A stretch of 64,000 bases of DNA from contig JANVFP010000019.1 of the NCBI GenBank assembly GCA_027919835.1, forward strand, positions 930,001 through 994,000. The letters run 5' to 3'. The notes under the pieces were generated by a model that saw only the letters and a list, made by a program, of their open reading frames with translations, ran no database searches and had not been told where the DNA came from. The stretch is from Lentinula raphanica (Eukaryota; Basidiomycota; Agaricomycetes; Agaricales; Omphalotaceae). Both the position numbers and the translations under genes were made by a program. Position 1 is the first letter of the stretch; every line of letters starts with the position of its first letter. This document shows positions 35,240 to 48,356 of this stretch, in pieces.

Positions 35240-38200
35240 TCATTTTCGTCCAGCCCTCTTCTTCTCCTTTGCCTTTTCCCTCTCCATAGCCTTCTCTTCT
35301 GCCCTTTCACCTTCCAGCGAGCCAAACACGCGTTTCATACGTTCATTGTAGCTTCTGTCCTTCTCCTTCTGTTTAGCTTGTTCTACTCCCGCAAGGAACC
35401 TCGCATCCTTGCGAAGCTCCCTGATGGCACCTTTACGTTCCTTCTTATACTCGTTCCGGAGTTTGGCTGCCTCGTTTCGTTCTCTGTCGGGGTCTTGGTG
35501 TTTGAGATACGATGAGGATGTAGAGTCGAATTTGGGCACATATGAAGGTATGGGAATAGCTTTGTGTGATTGCAGCAGCAGAGGACGTCGAGACTGACGA
35601 GCAAACTTGATCAGTCGCTCGATCATTTCGCGTGTTGACGTAGCTCGAGACTGAAGGGTAAACATTCATGAATAAGAAGACTCGGTATACGAATCACCAC
35701 ACACCTGGACCTCGGAGTCAAATTTCTGCAGTTTGAGATTTTGCAGAATTTGGCATATCGGGTCGAATACCTCGATGAAAGCGTCCAGACCTTTGAGCAG
35801 GTTCGCATAACGACCAAGTAAATCGAGCGAGAGCACCAAAAGGCTCAAGTTTGAAGCAGGTTCATCGCCCACGCTGGTGAGAAGATCGCCCAGTTTAGGT
35901 TGCTGAATCTTCAACCCTTTGGCGGCTTTTGCATCGAGAGTCAAGTGTTGACAGTGCGTCGACCGAAAATCAGGTGAAGGAAATGCCCCCGGAAGCTCCG
36001 CGACGCTTTGATACTTATTCGGAGCCAGGTGTAGAACACTATTGATGAGGAAGTTCACCGCCTCAGGGACGAATCGTTTCGAGAGCTGTTCGTACTGTAG
36101 GAACAGCGTACAGAGGAACAACCCGCTAGCGATATCGCTGAGTGATCGTACACGGGCTAAGCCGAGATATGCACCCATCAAGATTCGTGTGGGGGTCACG
36201 ACTGCATGGTTCAGATCACTGGTGGGCCAAAGTGAGCTGACGATCCGTAAAAGAGTCAGTTCGGCGGGACCAGGCCAGGTTTTTGCTTCGGGTGAAAGGG
36301 CACCTTGGGATAGACCACGTTTGAGATTTTTGTGCATGAGGACGAGTTTACGGTTGAAATGTTCTGCGGATTGGATTGGATATGCTTTTGTGAGTGCGGC
36401 AAGGTGGGGAAAAAGAGAAGAGGCAATGGAGAAAGATGGGGTGGGGGAAGAGGTGATATAGAGGATATGGTCAATGAGAATGCCAATCAAGCCCTGCAGT
36501 CGAGTAAGTAATGTGAGAATATACGAGAGAAACTCCTACAAACCTGGAGCTTGAATTTGTTTTCTGGGGCGAAACTTGTATGATATAATGTCCTTATGCG
36601 TTGTACTACAGTCGGCAAGTCATTATCATCGACAGTCTCAACGATTTCGAGGAACTCTTCGTGCGAAGATGGACAAGGAAACGTGAATGGAATTTCTTGA
36701 GTCTTGCTTCGGGATGATGTTCTGTCCTTTTGGAATGCCTTGACAGGAGTATCACCATCTTCATCTTCATCTTCATCCTCAGAACCATCTTCTGATTCAT
36801 CTTGGTCGATATCACTTCCATCATCATCCTCGCCTTCGTCCACCTCACTATCCTCATCCTCACTTTGGCTACCCTCCAGTCCTGCTCCTAAACCGTCCCA
36901 TCCTATGTCTGCATCGTCAAAATCATCTTCTAGATCATCGCCGCCTCTTTGTCGCTTGCGAGACCTGCCTTCGCTCTCGCTATCACTATCCGATATACCC
37001 AGCATCCGTTTCCTTCGTCGCCTTTCTGCCTTTTCCAACGCCTCTTTACCCTCAATCGCCAGCTCCTCCTCTGTTTTGGTTCGATCTTTGGGTTTTGCTC
37101 GCTTGTCGAACGCTAGTTCTCGCACAGCTTGGTCATAGCTAGCAGTCTGTTCTGTCTCTATCAAAGCCATCTCGGGGGTGAGAATTGATGCATCTGCAGT
37201 CGAAGATCCAGAAGGTCCGGCTAGGTCAGGAGGGGGAGGTTGAGAGTTATTCCCGGGTGGGTTCGAGGCGTAAAGAAGATTGCGTATTGAATCGAAGGTT
37301 TGGTCAAGTTCCAGTCGAATATTTTCGCCTTCTTCCCGTTCCATTTGACGTTGTATCTAACTTGTGTTAACACCTTGGAAAATAGAAAGAGAAGAGGTTT
37401 AACAATACCTTATGCATTTTGCTTTTAGCGATGACTTCAGCCATAACTTCAGCTTTAGTTTTCTTTCGGGCTGGCTACAAGCAGTTAGTTTTCGGGTGTA
37501 TATGGACGCTCAAGGATTTCATTACCTCTTCACTGTCAGCCTCTTCATCATCGAATCCACCAAAGTGAGTATGTTTGACGATATCTTCGTTGATTCGACC
37601 TATGAAGCAAGTGTTTGAGTAAGGTTCAACCACCCCTGGATGCAATGTTTACCAGCCTCCTCATCATCATCATCGTTTTCGTTTGCAAAACCAATGTCAT
37701 CAAAGTCGTCAAGTTTGGACAAACTTTGGCCGTAGTGTGTGAGTTCATCTTCATCTTCAAGATTGAACGCTACTCCTTTTGAAGCACGCTGTCGTTCCTT
37801 CGTGAATCGCTCCAGCATACGCTCCTCCAAGCTCATTGAGGGATCATTTTCACCAAAACGACGATCGATGATGCCTCCTGACCGGTGTCTCTCCTCGAAT
37901 TCTTTCAATAACGTTTTCTTTCGCTAAATTATGCTTCCATGAGTTCCTGGCATATCTAAGATCTGGTAAAGCACGTACTTGTTCGATGCCAGCGGTTTTA
38001 CTTTGTGCGGGCTTCCCAGTGACACCCTTGAGCTTCCGCCCTCCCACGTCGTGCTTCAACTTGGTAACTTTCACATCGAACGGATTGAGCTTTCGTTGGA
38101 TTTCCTCTAATTTGGCCTTTCTTTTCTCCTTGTCTTTCTCGGGTAATACAGAACGTTTGCGTTTCTTGCCATTCTGATTGTTGTTTCCAGTGATACCAGC

Positions 38201-38248
38201 GTGTGACAAAGCCGACTTTAACTGAGTAAGCTGAGAGCCTTTGGCCAT
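35240..38248 (-). CDS. NOP14: Nucleolar protein Nop14, 40S ribosome assembly
   Basis: Nop14 is a component of the 90S/SSU processome, needed for 18S rRNA maturation and 40S export. The ATG at 38248 starts MAKGSQLTQLKSALSHAG. Conserved blocks follow: KLNPFDVKVTKLKHDVGGRK, KTLLKEFEERHRSGGIIDRR, FGENDPSMSLEERMLERF, KRQRASKGVAFNLEDE-like text, then THFGGFDDEE and PARKKTKAEVMAEVIAKSK. The centre is strongly acidic (runs of E/D, about 36,700-36,950). The C-terminal helical part includes HFNRKLVLMHKNLKRG and LIKFARQSRRPLLLQSHKAI, and the tail is Lys/Glu-rich (KEKKRAGRK). At least six exons. Head-to-head with the Pcp1-like gene over a 170-bp spacer. Confidence 0.95.
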
Positions 38249-38418
38249 GAAAAGTGAAGTGCGAAAGACGAAGGGAACGAAAAATTTGAGATTTCCGGGC
38301 CGCCATCCCGGAATTGCGGTCACGTGTGCTGTTTGACGCGCCGATTGCACAAACGCAAACTGAATTCTAAACCACAACATTGCAAGGAGACGCGACAGTC
38401 CACGGATACTCTATCATC
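38249..38418. promoter_or_regulatory. Shared NOP14/Pcp1-like divergent promoter
   Basis: Only 170 bp separate the two start codons. The spacer has ACGAAAAATTTGAG (about 38278-38291), close to the RRPE motif of ribosome-biogenesis genes, and a palindromic CACGTG E-box at 38322-38327. Function of either site is inferred from motif resemblance only. Confidence 0.35.
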
Positions 38419-41400
38419 ATGGCCGCAATGCTAGAAACTCCATCTAGAATATGGAGGAGGATAGAAGCTGAAGGCAGTCGAGATATGCCTTCTCTACCTT
38501 CTGTTCCCAACTTCGATGATTCTGCAGAAATTTCAATCTCAAGTGACGACCCACAGCCATATCGCGGTGAACATGAATCAGACGAAGAACCAAGCTTCGG
38601 GCGCATGGGCTCTCCTATTCATTCAACTCCAGCGGCTTCTACTCATCATGCATCAACTATTCGTGCAACCTCTAGTACCTCCAGCACTACACGTTTTGCC
38701 AATTCGCTTGTTCGCTCAGGTCGATCTTCTATGGCTCATTCAAATCTTTCCAGAGCGGCATCTGCTCGCTTGAATCATTCTGACAGCTTCGACGTTAGTG
38801 CTATACCTTCACTGCCAGCAGACGAGCTGGACCAAAGGAGTTTTTCGGGCGAAACGGAAGATGACTTGATGGGAAGCAGAGAGAGTGCGCCAGATGAATA
38901 TATTTCCGATAGGCAGAAGGCGAATTTGGAGGGGGAGGATGTCAACCTTGACCTTTCTTTGACTGATGCTCTGGAATCGATCAGCTCACCTTATGAGAGC
39001 GAGCCAGAACGTGGTCGGACACCCAAAGAACGGTCATATATTGACTATGAGATTTCGCTGAAAACTTCACCGAAGGTACGTTGCAGTCCCATCAAAGGCG
39101 TGTATAGCTCAACTGACTTGGTACATAGCCCACGCCGTTCAGCAGCAAGTTTCGACATGTCTCAATGCGACGCCCGTTGCTTGAGAGAACGAGAACACCG
39201 TCTTTGTCGCGGACCACGCTTTCCCCTGCTTCATCCCCATCTAACTCCACTCCTCGAAGTGGCAGATCTCTCGCTACAGACCGCTCAGCTAGTGTTTCAC
39301 CAATTCCAGGGCTTTCTGTTCCTCTCCCGTCCTCCAATGCAGGTTCACCTGCTCCACCCACTCCAGAACCAGATATCAGTTTAACTCACTCTGAATTCAA
39401 CAGTTCGAACAATACACAGTCCATGGATATTACCGATGCGCATGATACTCCTGCTAGACAACTCGCCGATTCTGTGTCCGCAGTCGACAGCAAGAACGAG
39501 GTTTCGGAAGGATCTGTTACCCGCGAAGATGGTGCTACCTCCGAACATACCTTTTCGACGGACGACGGGCCTACGCCTTATGCCGTGCAGAGGATTGCAG
39601 AATCCCGATCACCAGAAGGTCTGACTAGCACTTTATCTTCATCTGCAGCGTCGATTGCAACACCTACACCTGCTTTTCCTCGCACACGGGCACGATTCGA
39701 TCTACCAGAGGATGGCTCTTCTGATGAATCCCGCGATGTTCAAAGAGAAACTCATGGGTCGAATGACGAAGAGACATCTCTGGAAGAACCTTTGACACCG
39801 CAAACACGTCGACGCTCATTCTTTTTGTCTGTCATCAATTCAACGACCCGTCCTAGAATGAAATTCCCCACCCCTCATCCTCGAGATAGAATGATTCCGG
39901 ATACTCCTAGCACAGCAAACGCGACACCTTTGCCTGTCGGTCGAAACGTAGTGCAAGATACGCCGATTGCGCTTCAGTCAGCTTTCGCTGGCGTTACTCC
40001 TAGGCCCCGTCTGAAGCCTGCCAATCGATCGTCACACCCGTTGGCTCAGACTCATACCTTTGCATCAACTTCGACTTCGGGATCCGAAGCAAGCGAAGAG
40101 ACGGATGGTGCTGTTCGTCCCGAAAATAATGGCAATCCTGTACAATGGACTCCACCCGCTCCCGGTCCTTCCGTAGCACACCTGTCTCCATACGAAGAGC
40201 ACGCGCTTAACGGAGCATCCTTTGTCTCTACAGCCTCCTCACACGACCTTACAACTCATCCTAGAGCAAATACTTCCTTTGATCCGGCTATGGGCTTTGG
40301 TGGAAACGCACCCGGACATGGAGTTGGTCGTTTCAACGCCAACAAACTGAACACGTATCTCCATGGGCTCAACAGGAGGTTGCAGGAAGAGAACGAGTTG
40401 CTCTTGGAACGCAATCGGATTCTAGAAGAAGCACAAGGGAAATCTAAGATAGGTAGCGCTCCGCCCACTCCAGTCACATCTGCAATAGGCTCGCGACGTC
40501 AGAGCGGAGGCAGTAGACGTCTCAGTGCGGTCTCGAACCTGGGCGATCTGCAAGAGGAGGCGAATGAGGCATGGTTAGAGGAAAAGGCCGAATTGGAAGA
40601 GATAGTTGAAACATTCAAGAACGAGGCTGAACAATACATGAAGGAGAAGGAAGAAGTGGATAAAGCTCTGGAACGAGAAATTCAGGAACGTGCGAGGGAT
40701 AAGGAGAGGTGGAAGGAAAGGATGAGTGAAGTCCAAATGGGTGTCGAGGAGATCGTTCGTGACTTGGAGAACAGGTTACACGCCGCGGAAGAGGATAATC
40801 AAAATACGGAGAAAGCTGGCTTGGAACGGGTTAGAGAGGTAGAAAGAAACTTGCAGAGGTTGCAGCCCAACGAGATGACGCAGCAACAAGGGCGGAGAAG
40901 GCAGAGAGCGCTTTGGCGACCAATCAAGATCTGGGTGGCGAATTGAGAAGTGCCAACGATCGAGTCAGCAGTCTTATGGGTGATCTAAGGAATGCCAATT
41001 CTCAGATCAGGGAACTGGAGCAAGAACTCATACGCTCGGAGGAATTCGTTGAAGGCCTCCAGCATGACCTTGAAGAACAACAGAATCTGACTACCGACCT
41101 TCGAAATACACTAGAGACAAAGGACAAGCAGATCGACGCACAGCGCGCAGAGGTGCGCCATCTGGAACAGACTCATCAGAAATCGGAGGAGATGTTGAAT
41201 GCTACTCGAGAATACGTGACGAAGCTCGAGGAGGATGCTGCTGCTGCTGTTGAACAAGCTGAAACTCTCGAAGAGGAATTAGAGTCTGTCAAAGAGGAGC
41301 TGAAGCGTCTTAAGTCCATTGCGGCTGATAAGGAGGTACAGAGCGAACAGCTTGTCCAGCAAGCCGAAAGAGCGAACGAACTCGCACGACAAATGGAGGA

Positions 41401-44191
41401 AGCGCTCGAGGCTGCAGAGAGAAAGATGTCAGAGGACGAGGACGAGCTTGCCGCTGTGAAGGGAAGACTTGCTGCTCTCGAACGAGAGAAGGAGCTTCAA
41501 AGGGAGTTTAGCTCTAAATCCATTGACCAATCTCGCCTGGACCACCCCAGTGTCGTACCGGCGGCTGATCATGAAGCAGAGGTCGAAGCCCTCGAGCATG
41601 AACTCGACAACGCCACGAAAGAGATTGCGAGATTGCACACTATTCTCAGTCAATCTCCTGCACGGAAGGCAATGGACAAAGCAAAGGACACGAAGATCGA
41701 AATGCTCGAACAAGAGAACGAAGCGCTAACTGAGAGGATTAAAGCTCTGAGGATGACGATGAACGAATTCAACACGCCGAGCAAGATCGTGAACAACAGT
41801 GGTATCTCGCCGTTACATCGTCATGCACTTTCAATGTCGATTCGAGCTCCCAAGACTCCGGGCGGCCCTCTTCGAGACGTGAGTTTCCATTCAATTTCAG
41901 TAGTATGATCTCGCTCTGACTCCAATCAAAGATGACATGGCTCAACAGCACCGCTGCTGATTCAGTTCATGCTTCTCCCCTTGTTGCTGAGATCTCTAGA
42001 TTACAGCGAGAATTAGACCGGGCCAATGAGAGTATCGACGATAAACTCGACAGGCTCGAGGATGCCGGTCTAGGCGTAGTGGGTCTGACGAAGAAACTCG
42101 AAGACGCTCGTTCCAAGATCAGGTACCTTGAGGACCAGATTGCTCGTTTGTCTCGAAGAGAGGAGCGTAGGCTTCGTCGTCTAGAACGTATCCGTTGCCG
42201 GAAATGCTTAACCAAAGTCGATGTTCGCAATATCATACATCTGACTGGAGATGAAAGGTGAATGCTTCGATGAAAAGGTAACAACTTGAGCTGATGTCTT
42301 CCACTCCACAGTAGCCTATTTGAGCCAGGAAACGACGACCTACCCACGGAACCACCAACACCTCCCACTAAGACCAGCGATGCTTTACGAGCCAATCTGC
42401 GTACCGTCAATCGTCAGTTGGAAGAAACGAAAAAGCAATGGGAAGATGAGAAACGGAAACTGCTTGGAGAAAAGGCGGTTCTCCAGGATGCCGCAAACCG
42501 TCTGAATAGTGAGGTGCAGGATGCCAAGGTACAAGTGTCGAAAGCTTCGGAAGCGCAGAAGACCAATGGTCGTCTTCGTCAAGATATTCAGGGGGTATGT
42601 GAAATGATTCTTATGCTGGAGATGTCACTGAATCAATGCTCACATAGGATCTTGAGAAAGCCCGGCGTACTATCACTGAACTCGAGAGTGACCTGAAGGC
42701 AGAACGCTCGCGCCTCAGAACTGTGACCGCCGAGCAGAACCGCGTCAACCGAGAGAAAGAACAAGTGTTCGTGCAATTGCAACGTACAGAGACAGTCAGT
42801 CTCGATCTTTTTCGGTGAATCCCCTTCTTCTACTAATCGGACATTATAGGACATGGACGACGTGCGAGCGCAGTTACAGAACTGCAAAAAGGAGAACAAA
42901 CGACTCGAAGACGAATTACGAGGTAGTCTTTCTTACTGATTATCAAAGGTCAACGTGCTTGGGCTCACCAACAATAATCTAGTGAATGCGAACATCGAAC
43001 AACGGGCACGACTACTCGAACTCAGAGTTAGTGAGAACGCAGAGACGATGGACCAACTTCGAGAAGAACGAGCGTTACTTGCCGCCGATCATAAAGAACT
43101 TCAACAGCGATACTCAGAGATCTCAGAGGTTTGTTCTCTCTTCAGCCTATCCTTTTGGAATACGTTGAAAACCTCCCGTGTCCTTCTAGCACGCCAATAA
43201 ACTCTTAGACAAAGAGGCCACTTCACGAAAAGCCCACGACAAGCACCGACACGAACTCGACTTGTACCTTGGCGAAATCGAAGATCTTCGGAAAGCTCTC
43301 TCCGACCGTGCGCATGAACTTCAACGTGTGGAATCCGAGAAACATCGGATTGCCGCTGAGCGGAGCGATGTGGCTCAAACAGTGGCTCTACTGGAGGCTG
43401 ACCTGAAACGCGTGAGAGAAAACGCGGAAGCCTTTGGACAGGATTTGAAAGAGTTAAGGCTGGAGAAGGAAAGGCTGGAGAAGAAGCACCATGAAGAACA
43501 GACGAAAGCCGACCGAAGCAAGAAGCAGGCTCAGACGCAGATTCGTCTCCTTACTGAACAATTGGAAGGGCAACGAGCGAAGACGACGAGAGCTAGAGAA
43601 GAGCTGGAGAATCATGTTTGTGCGATGTATGCTTTGCTTTGCTTCTGTCAAGGATCGGTCCCATTATTTATTTTGTGTGTTGTAGGGATGATCGCCAGCT
43701 TTCGGCTCTCAAGCTACGTCACAACAAGGAAGCCAAAGGCCTCATTGTGCAAATTCGATACTTGAAAGCGAAGTTCACTCGGGAATCGATGCTCCGTTTT
43801 GATCTGGCGTACCAGAAACAGTATCTGCTGATTTTATTGAAGCAGTTTGAGAAGAGGTGCGTAGATTGCTTTCGGTTCAAGCGTCATTTCGAGCTGACAT
43901 ACGGTTCTAGCGAGCAAACTATCTCTGCGGCAATTGCGAGAATAGGATTCCCTGTAGCTGCTCCTCCTGTGCGACCTCGTAGACGAAAACTCAAGACTGT
44001 CATTCAATCAGTTATATTCCTCACTCGAACGAGGTAAGCCGGGTACTTCTACAAGTGATTCTGGTTAACAACCGGTCTTTCACAGACGATTGACTGAGGA
44101 GTGGCGAAAACAAAACGCGTCCAAACAAGCAATAGCTGCTGCTTTAGAGGACGTACATCAACGTAGAGCGGCTGGTTCCTCGAATTCTTGA
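38419..44191 (+). CDS. Pericentrin/Pcp1-like spindle pole body protein (PACT domain)
   Basis: Pcp1/Spc110-type proteins anchor gamma-tubulin complexes at the spindle pole body. The protein starts MAAMLETPSRIWRRIEAEGS with a long Ser/Pro-rich N-terminus. A conserved block GHGVGRFNANKLNTYLHGLN (about 40,320) opens an almost continuous coiled coil (EENELLLERNRILEEAQ onward) that fills more than 1000 residues through about ten exons to 43,850. Near the C-terminus LIVQIRYLKAKFTRESMLRF and DLAYQKQYLLILLKQFEK match the PACT centrosome-targeting motif. It ends AAALEDVHQRRAAGSSNS. First exons: 38419-39075 and 39129-41880. The frame shifts once at 40847-40849, where one more A would join REVERN to LAEVAAQRDDAATRAEKAES. 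That break looks like a base-calling error in an otherwise intact gene. Confidence 0.82.
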
Positions 44192-44295
44192 CCATGTTCC
44201 ATTTCTGTTCTGATATATCAATCAACGCATTTGTAGAGCACTGTATGTAATACTGTTATTGTTTTCACTGGTTAGAAACCCGATTCGTTAAAAGC

Positions 44296-45363
44296 TCAGG
44301 GTGTCTTCTTCTGATCTTGACTGTTTGAATCTGCCACGACTCGGTACCCGTCCTTTGCAAAGACGTATGATATGCCGCTCCAGATTGTGGTTGTTGCGAC
44401 AATCCATCTGAATCAATGTTTTATCATCGAGGTTTCTCAGATAATTCGGAGATAGCATACTGTAATCCTGTAAGGGGCACGTCGATGGCCCATGGAAGTA
44501 GTGGACTGATTGTTGTTGTTCCCATTAGTAGTAGTTGAAGGCCTGTGTTAACCTTTTGCGAATGAGGCATATACTCGAGTTAACGAAAACTGTCGCGTAC
44601 TTTACTGATCCCGGTTGGATGTACTTCAGCAGAGGGTATCCCAAAGTCCCAATAACGCGAGAATGTTTTCTGTATAAGCGATAAATTTAGACGCAACTGA
44701 GGCGAACGCAAGAAACCCTACTGGAGGCGGCAAAGAGGTGTATCGGATGTAGAAAGCTGCAAGACTGAGGAGAACGTCTCTGCCTAGGATCAGGACTGCC
44801 AATGGAACTGCAAGAGCTCAGCGCGAAATTCTCTAAGAGAATGGCTTTCGATACATACTAGGCAACATTCCTTTCATACTCAAAGTAACAGTCAACGTCG
44901 TCATCAATGCCTTGTCTGCTGCAGGATCGAGTATGGTACCCAGGACCGAGTTCATCTTGAAGCGACGAGCTATCCATCCGTCAGCCTTTTGAGCGAAGGA
45001 TGCGAAGGAGTTCAGAAATCAATGTTAACTCGGCGTTGAAACTTAGAGCAGGAAACGGCAGACCAGATCTGTGAGGCCTGCATAGACAAGCAAAGAAGTG
45101 GCTAGATCGAATTGGCCTTGGAGAATAGACCAGCCTATAGCTGGACACGCTAGTATCCTTGAGGTGGTCAATAAGTTGGGCAGAGTGTAGATGTTTTCCC
45201 GCAAGGCGAGCTTCCTTCGTGGGGGTTCGGTAGAGTAGTTCGAGCGGGGAGGTAGAAGAGGTACATGAGCAGTTATGAAGGGTCTTGGTCCACGTATAAG
45301 TGTAGTTCTGCCAAGAGGTGAACAAGGCAGAGAAGGGTTTCTGAATCTGGGGAACCGAAACAT
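44296..45363 (-). CDS. CRD1: Cardiolipin synthase, mitochondrial CDP-alcohol phosphatidyltransferase
   Basis: Joins CDP-diacylglycerol and phosphatidylglycerol into cardiolipin in the mitochondrial inner membrane. The first exon begins MFRFPRFRNPSLPCSPLGRT, Arg/Ser-rich and consistent with a mitochondrial presequence. It continues NIYTLPNLLTTSRILACPAI, the usual first membrane segment. The next exon has ADGWIARRFKMNSVLGTILD followed by PAADK, the CDP-alcohol transferase signature D-G-x2-A-R-x8-G-x3-D-x3-D. Further membrane segments follow (GRDVLLSLAAFYIR, FKFIAYTENILALLG-like text). The C-terminus reads YVFAKDGYRVVADSNSQDQK before TGA at 44296. Four to six exons on the minus strand. The spacer to the Pcp1-like gene's stop is only 104 bp, and the two are convergent. 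Confidence 0.88.
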
Positions 45364-45664
45364 GAAAGAAATCGTGGGAAGAATTCACTCATAGTACGGC
45401 AAGCTTTACTTGAACTTCACCTCGAGGCTGAGGCTCTGAATCTGATGTTCTGCAAATTCAACGACCATTGTTAATGGAATCCTATGGAATCAAGCTAGCG
45501 CCGCCTTTCAAGATCATCTTGCTCCGCAAAGACCTGTACATCAGTCTGTAGGCGTCTTTTGCACACCTTTCCTTCCTTCCTTCCTGCACATTTACAGCAA
45601 GCTGAGCCCCCAACGTTGAGCCTGGATTTCGAGTAACGATCTTTCTTTGTTTTCTTCAACCACC
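45364..45664. other. Intergenic stretch
   Basis: Divergent spacer between CRD1 and the NACHT relic; a CCTTCCTTCCTTCCT run near 45570 is the only notable feature. Confidence 0.45.
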
Positions 45665-47165
45665 ATGTCCTCGTTCTTCTCGTCGTTCAAGGTGTTATCT
45701 AGCAGGCGCAATATTTCCAGCGACGCAAAGGTTGCGCTTGGCGCTACTAAAATTGCTCTTTCTTCCGCACAGTCCGCTTTTCAATTTATTCCTATACCAG
45801 GGATAGCGCCTGCTTTAGACCGTGGTCTCTTAGCTGTCATAAACGCATTTGAGGTGTTTTCTTCAATTTTTGCTCCTTCATCCTGATTTCATGCACCATC
45901 TCTAGAAAACAAAGGCTAATAATGAGCAGCTTTTAGAGCTCTCATATCACATCGACAGACTACTGAAGATCATACAGCCCTTATCGGAGAACTCAGCCAC
46001 CGATAGTCTCTCCGTATCACAAACAGACAGGATACAAACACTCATGACGTGCGTATGATGTTGACTATCCTTGGGATGTTGAGTCGATCTTGGACATCTT
46101 AGGGCACTGAACGAGGTTCTGACTAGAGAACAAAGGATCAGGCACCAAGGGCTTCTTAAACGGTTACTCCTGCAGGAAGACATCCAGACGGCCATTCTAA
46201 ACATGAACCAGAAGATCAAGAATGCATTGGATGCATTCACAGTGTGTGACATGAGGTGGATATAGCATGTTGATTGAGAAGCTCATGACCAAAATGTTAT
46301 AATAACAGTTGGAAAGCAACAACACGCAGGAACGCACAACCGCTAAGACCCACGACAACGTTGAGGGACTCGTCATAACCACCAATGCAAATACAGCGGA
46401 GATTCAAGAAGTCGGGAAACAAGTCGGACAACTGACTGAAGGTGTCGTTGAAATAAAAACAGCAAATCAGGTACGACCTGCAGTTTCAGAGGGAGATACA
46501 TTGATTGCACACCTTACTACAGACTTGCCGTGATGAACTCTTGTCGAAAGCACAGCGTGAGCTTATCAACTCGCTACCCCACGCTCCAGCCCGTTACAAT
46601 GCTGCATCACGTTCCTCAGCTTAGTTGCCTCGAGGGCACCAGCCCTGGTGCCCTCCTGCGTATGATCCGCGAATGGGTTCATACCAACGACGTCATGAAG
46701 CCTCGGATATTCTGGCTTGGTGGTCTTGCTGGTACCGGGAAATCTACTATTGCACAAACTATCGCCAAAGAATTGGATGCCTCACATACCTTAGGTGCAA
46801 CCTTTTTCTTCTCTTGAACTTCGGCCAATTGTAGCAATGCATTCCTGGTTTTCAGCACGCTATTCCACAGCTCGGCGTTCATATAGCTGAAGTTATAGGC
46901 TGATCCAGATGCTGGGGAGCTAGTGATGCATACACAATTGAAGAAGCTGATCATAGAGCCTCTGCAATCACTCTACAATCCTCCAGACCGTCAAATTGTC
47001 ATTGTGATTGATGCCTTAGATGAGTGTTCCGATAGGAAGCTTGCACAGGACATTCTCATTTTTTTTTGCCAAAAACATCAGCACTGTACCCCTTCCATTG
47101 GCCATCTTCATCACTAGTCATTCAGAAATGTACAGGCCGATATTTCTCTCATTATGCGTGTCTTG
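45665..47165 (+). pseudogene. Broken NACHT (STAND) NTPase of Agaricomycete type
   Basis: NACHT NTPases in mushrooms are NLR-like and are proposed to act in self/non-self recognition. The N-terminus MSSFFSSFKVLSSRRNISSD and helical FQFIPIPGIAPALDRGLLAV match the usual leader. Four early exons splice cleanly (helices EQLLELSYHIDRLLKIIQPL, LNEVLTREQRIRHQGLLKRL). The NTPase part keeps the P-loop ([20 protein letters not shown]) and Walker B (QIVIVIDALDECSDRK), plus FITSHSEMYRP. It is interrupted by a frameshift near 46615, a stop after ATFFFS (46817), further stops to 46910 and another frameshift near 47080. Reading ends at a TAA near 47163, and there is no downstream repeat domain. I regard it as a dead or truncated copy. 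Confidence 0.8.
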
Positions 47166-48356
47166 GGCCTCTAAGTAACAATACTTAGGTTTCTCTTCTA
47201 TCCTTTTTCTCCTGGTCAGTTTGTATATATATATCTGTACTGTAAAGCTTAGCCCATTCATCGGTCAAATAATGCACGTCCAGCAGGGATTGGCTAACCG
47301 CGGGACTTCGAGCACGAACGAGAAGCATGGAAGACATCGTGGGAAGAATTATGTAATTACCAGCACAAAGGCCTTTTCAAATTTTTCTTCTTGAATCCAT
47401 TCTTCGTTCGCCTGTTCTCCACCGTTGGGTTTTGGCCTATACACATCCGCTTGAGCAGGACTTTTGCAAGCAGCTCACTCAGATGTTGGCTGGTATTTCT
47501 ACCAAAGTATTCATTGTCAGCAAGAACTCCAGGGACAATATTTTGCTGTCGCGGTCGAACCTCATGCAACTTTGAACTACTGCAGTCTGCAACGAACGAA
47601 GCAGTGACCAAGTCCGACATTGAACCACCTCAATACTCAGCAACCAACTAGCTCCTCTTGTGAGTACATACTACTTCCTTCCTTAGATTGTGCATTCTCC
47701 TGCAATTTTACCATTACTTGATGAACCATCTCCCATACACATAACCTTCGTTCTTCCGAGCAACGTATTTTATATATGTGACTTGCGGAAATCTTGTGTT
47801 ATCTGATATGCTTCTTTCAACTCGTATCGAACGGTCTTGCTGATTTTTCTGCAGGTGCAGCAGTTGTCAAATACTCCGGGAACCATTGGGCGATATGGTT
47901 GACTGAGGCTGCTGATCTTGGAGTAGAACATCCCTCTTTTCTGCCTGCTGCTTGTGTCTGTGATGCAGCAGTCTGGTGAAATAATCGTCGTCGATGAATA
48001 CTGTAGTTGTACAAGTCTCGAATATGGCTCTTGTACATTACATCTCAGAACATAAAGTATGAAGCCATGATGAAGCCCCTCGACTGACAGCGGGCCTATG
48101 AATCTACCCGCTGAGTCAGTTCAGCTATGTAGCGTCCGGTGAAATCAAAGTCTCGTACAGCGTTGAAAGTAGACTTAGAAGTAAGAATGGGCAAGCAGTG
48201 TACTTTTGAAGAGATAGTCCGTAGCTTAGCTTACGAGAGTCTGCCTAGGGGAGACAAGTCCGACTGGCAGGCAACTTGGAGAAAAATGTTTCCAGCGCTA
48301 ATCATACACCTCAACTCTCCAACACCAGGCTTCTTCTGGTCGTCACAAAATAAGAG
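47166..48356. other. Stretch without a supported gene
   Basis: Contains only short open frames without motifs. The NACHT repeat domain expected downstream is not recognisable here. A minus-strand frame near 47357-47620 is not supported. Confidence 0.45.

Noticed and set aside
36704..37138. Plus-strand Ser-rich frame over NOP14
   Set aside because: It is the complement of NOP14's acidic tract.
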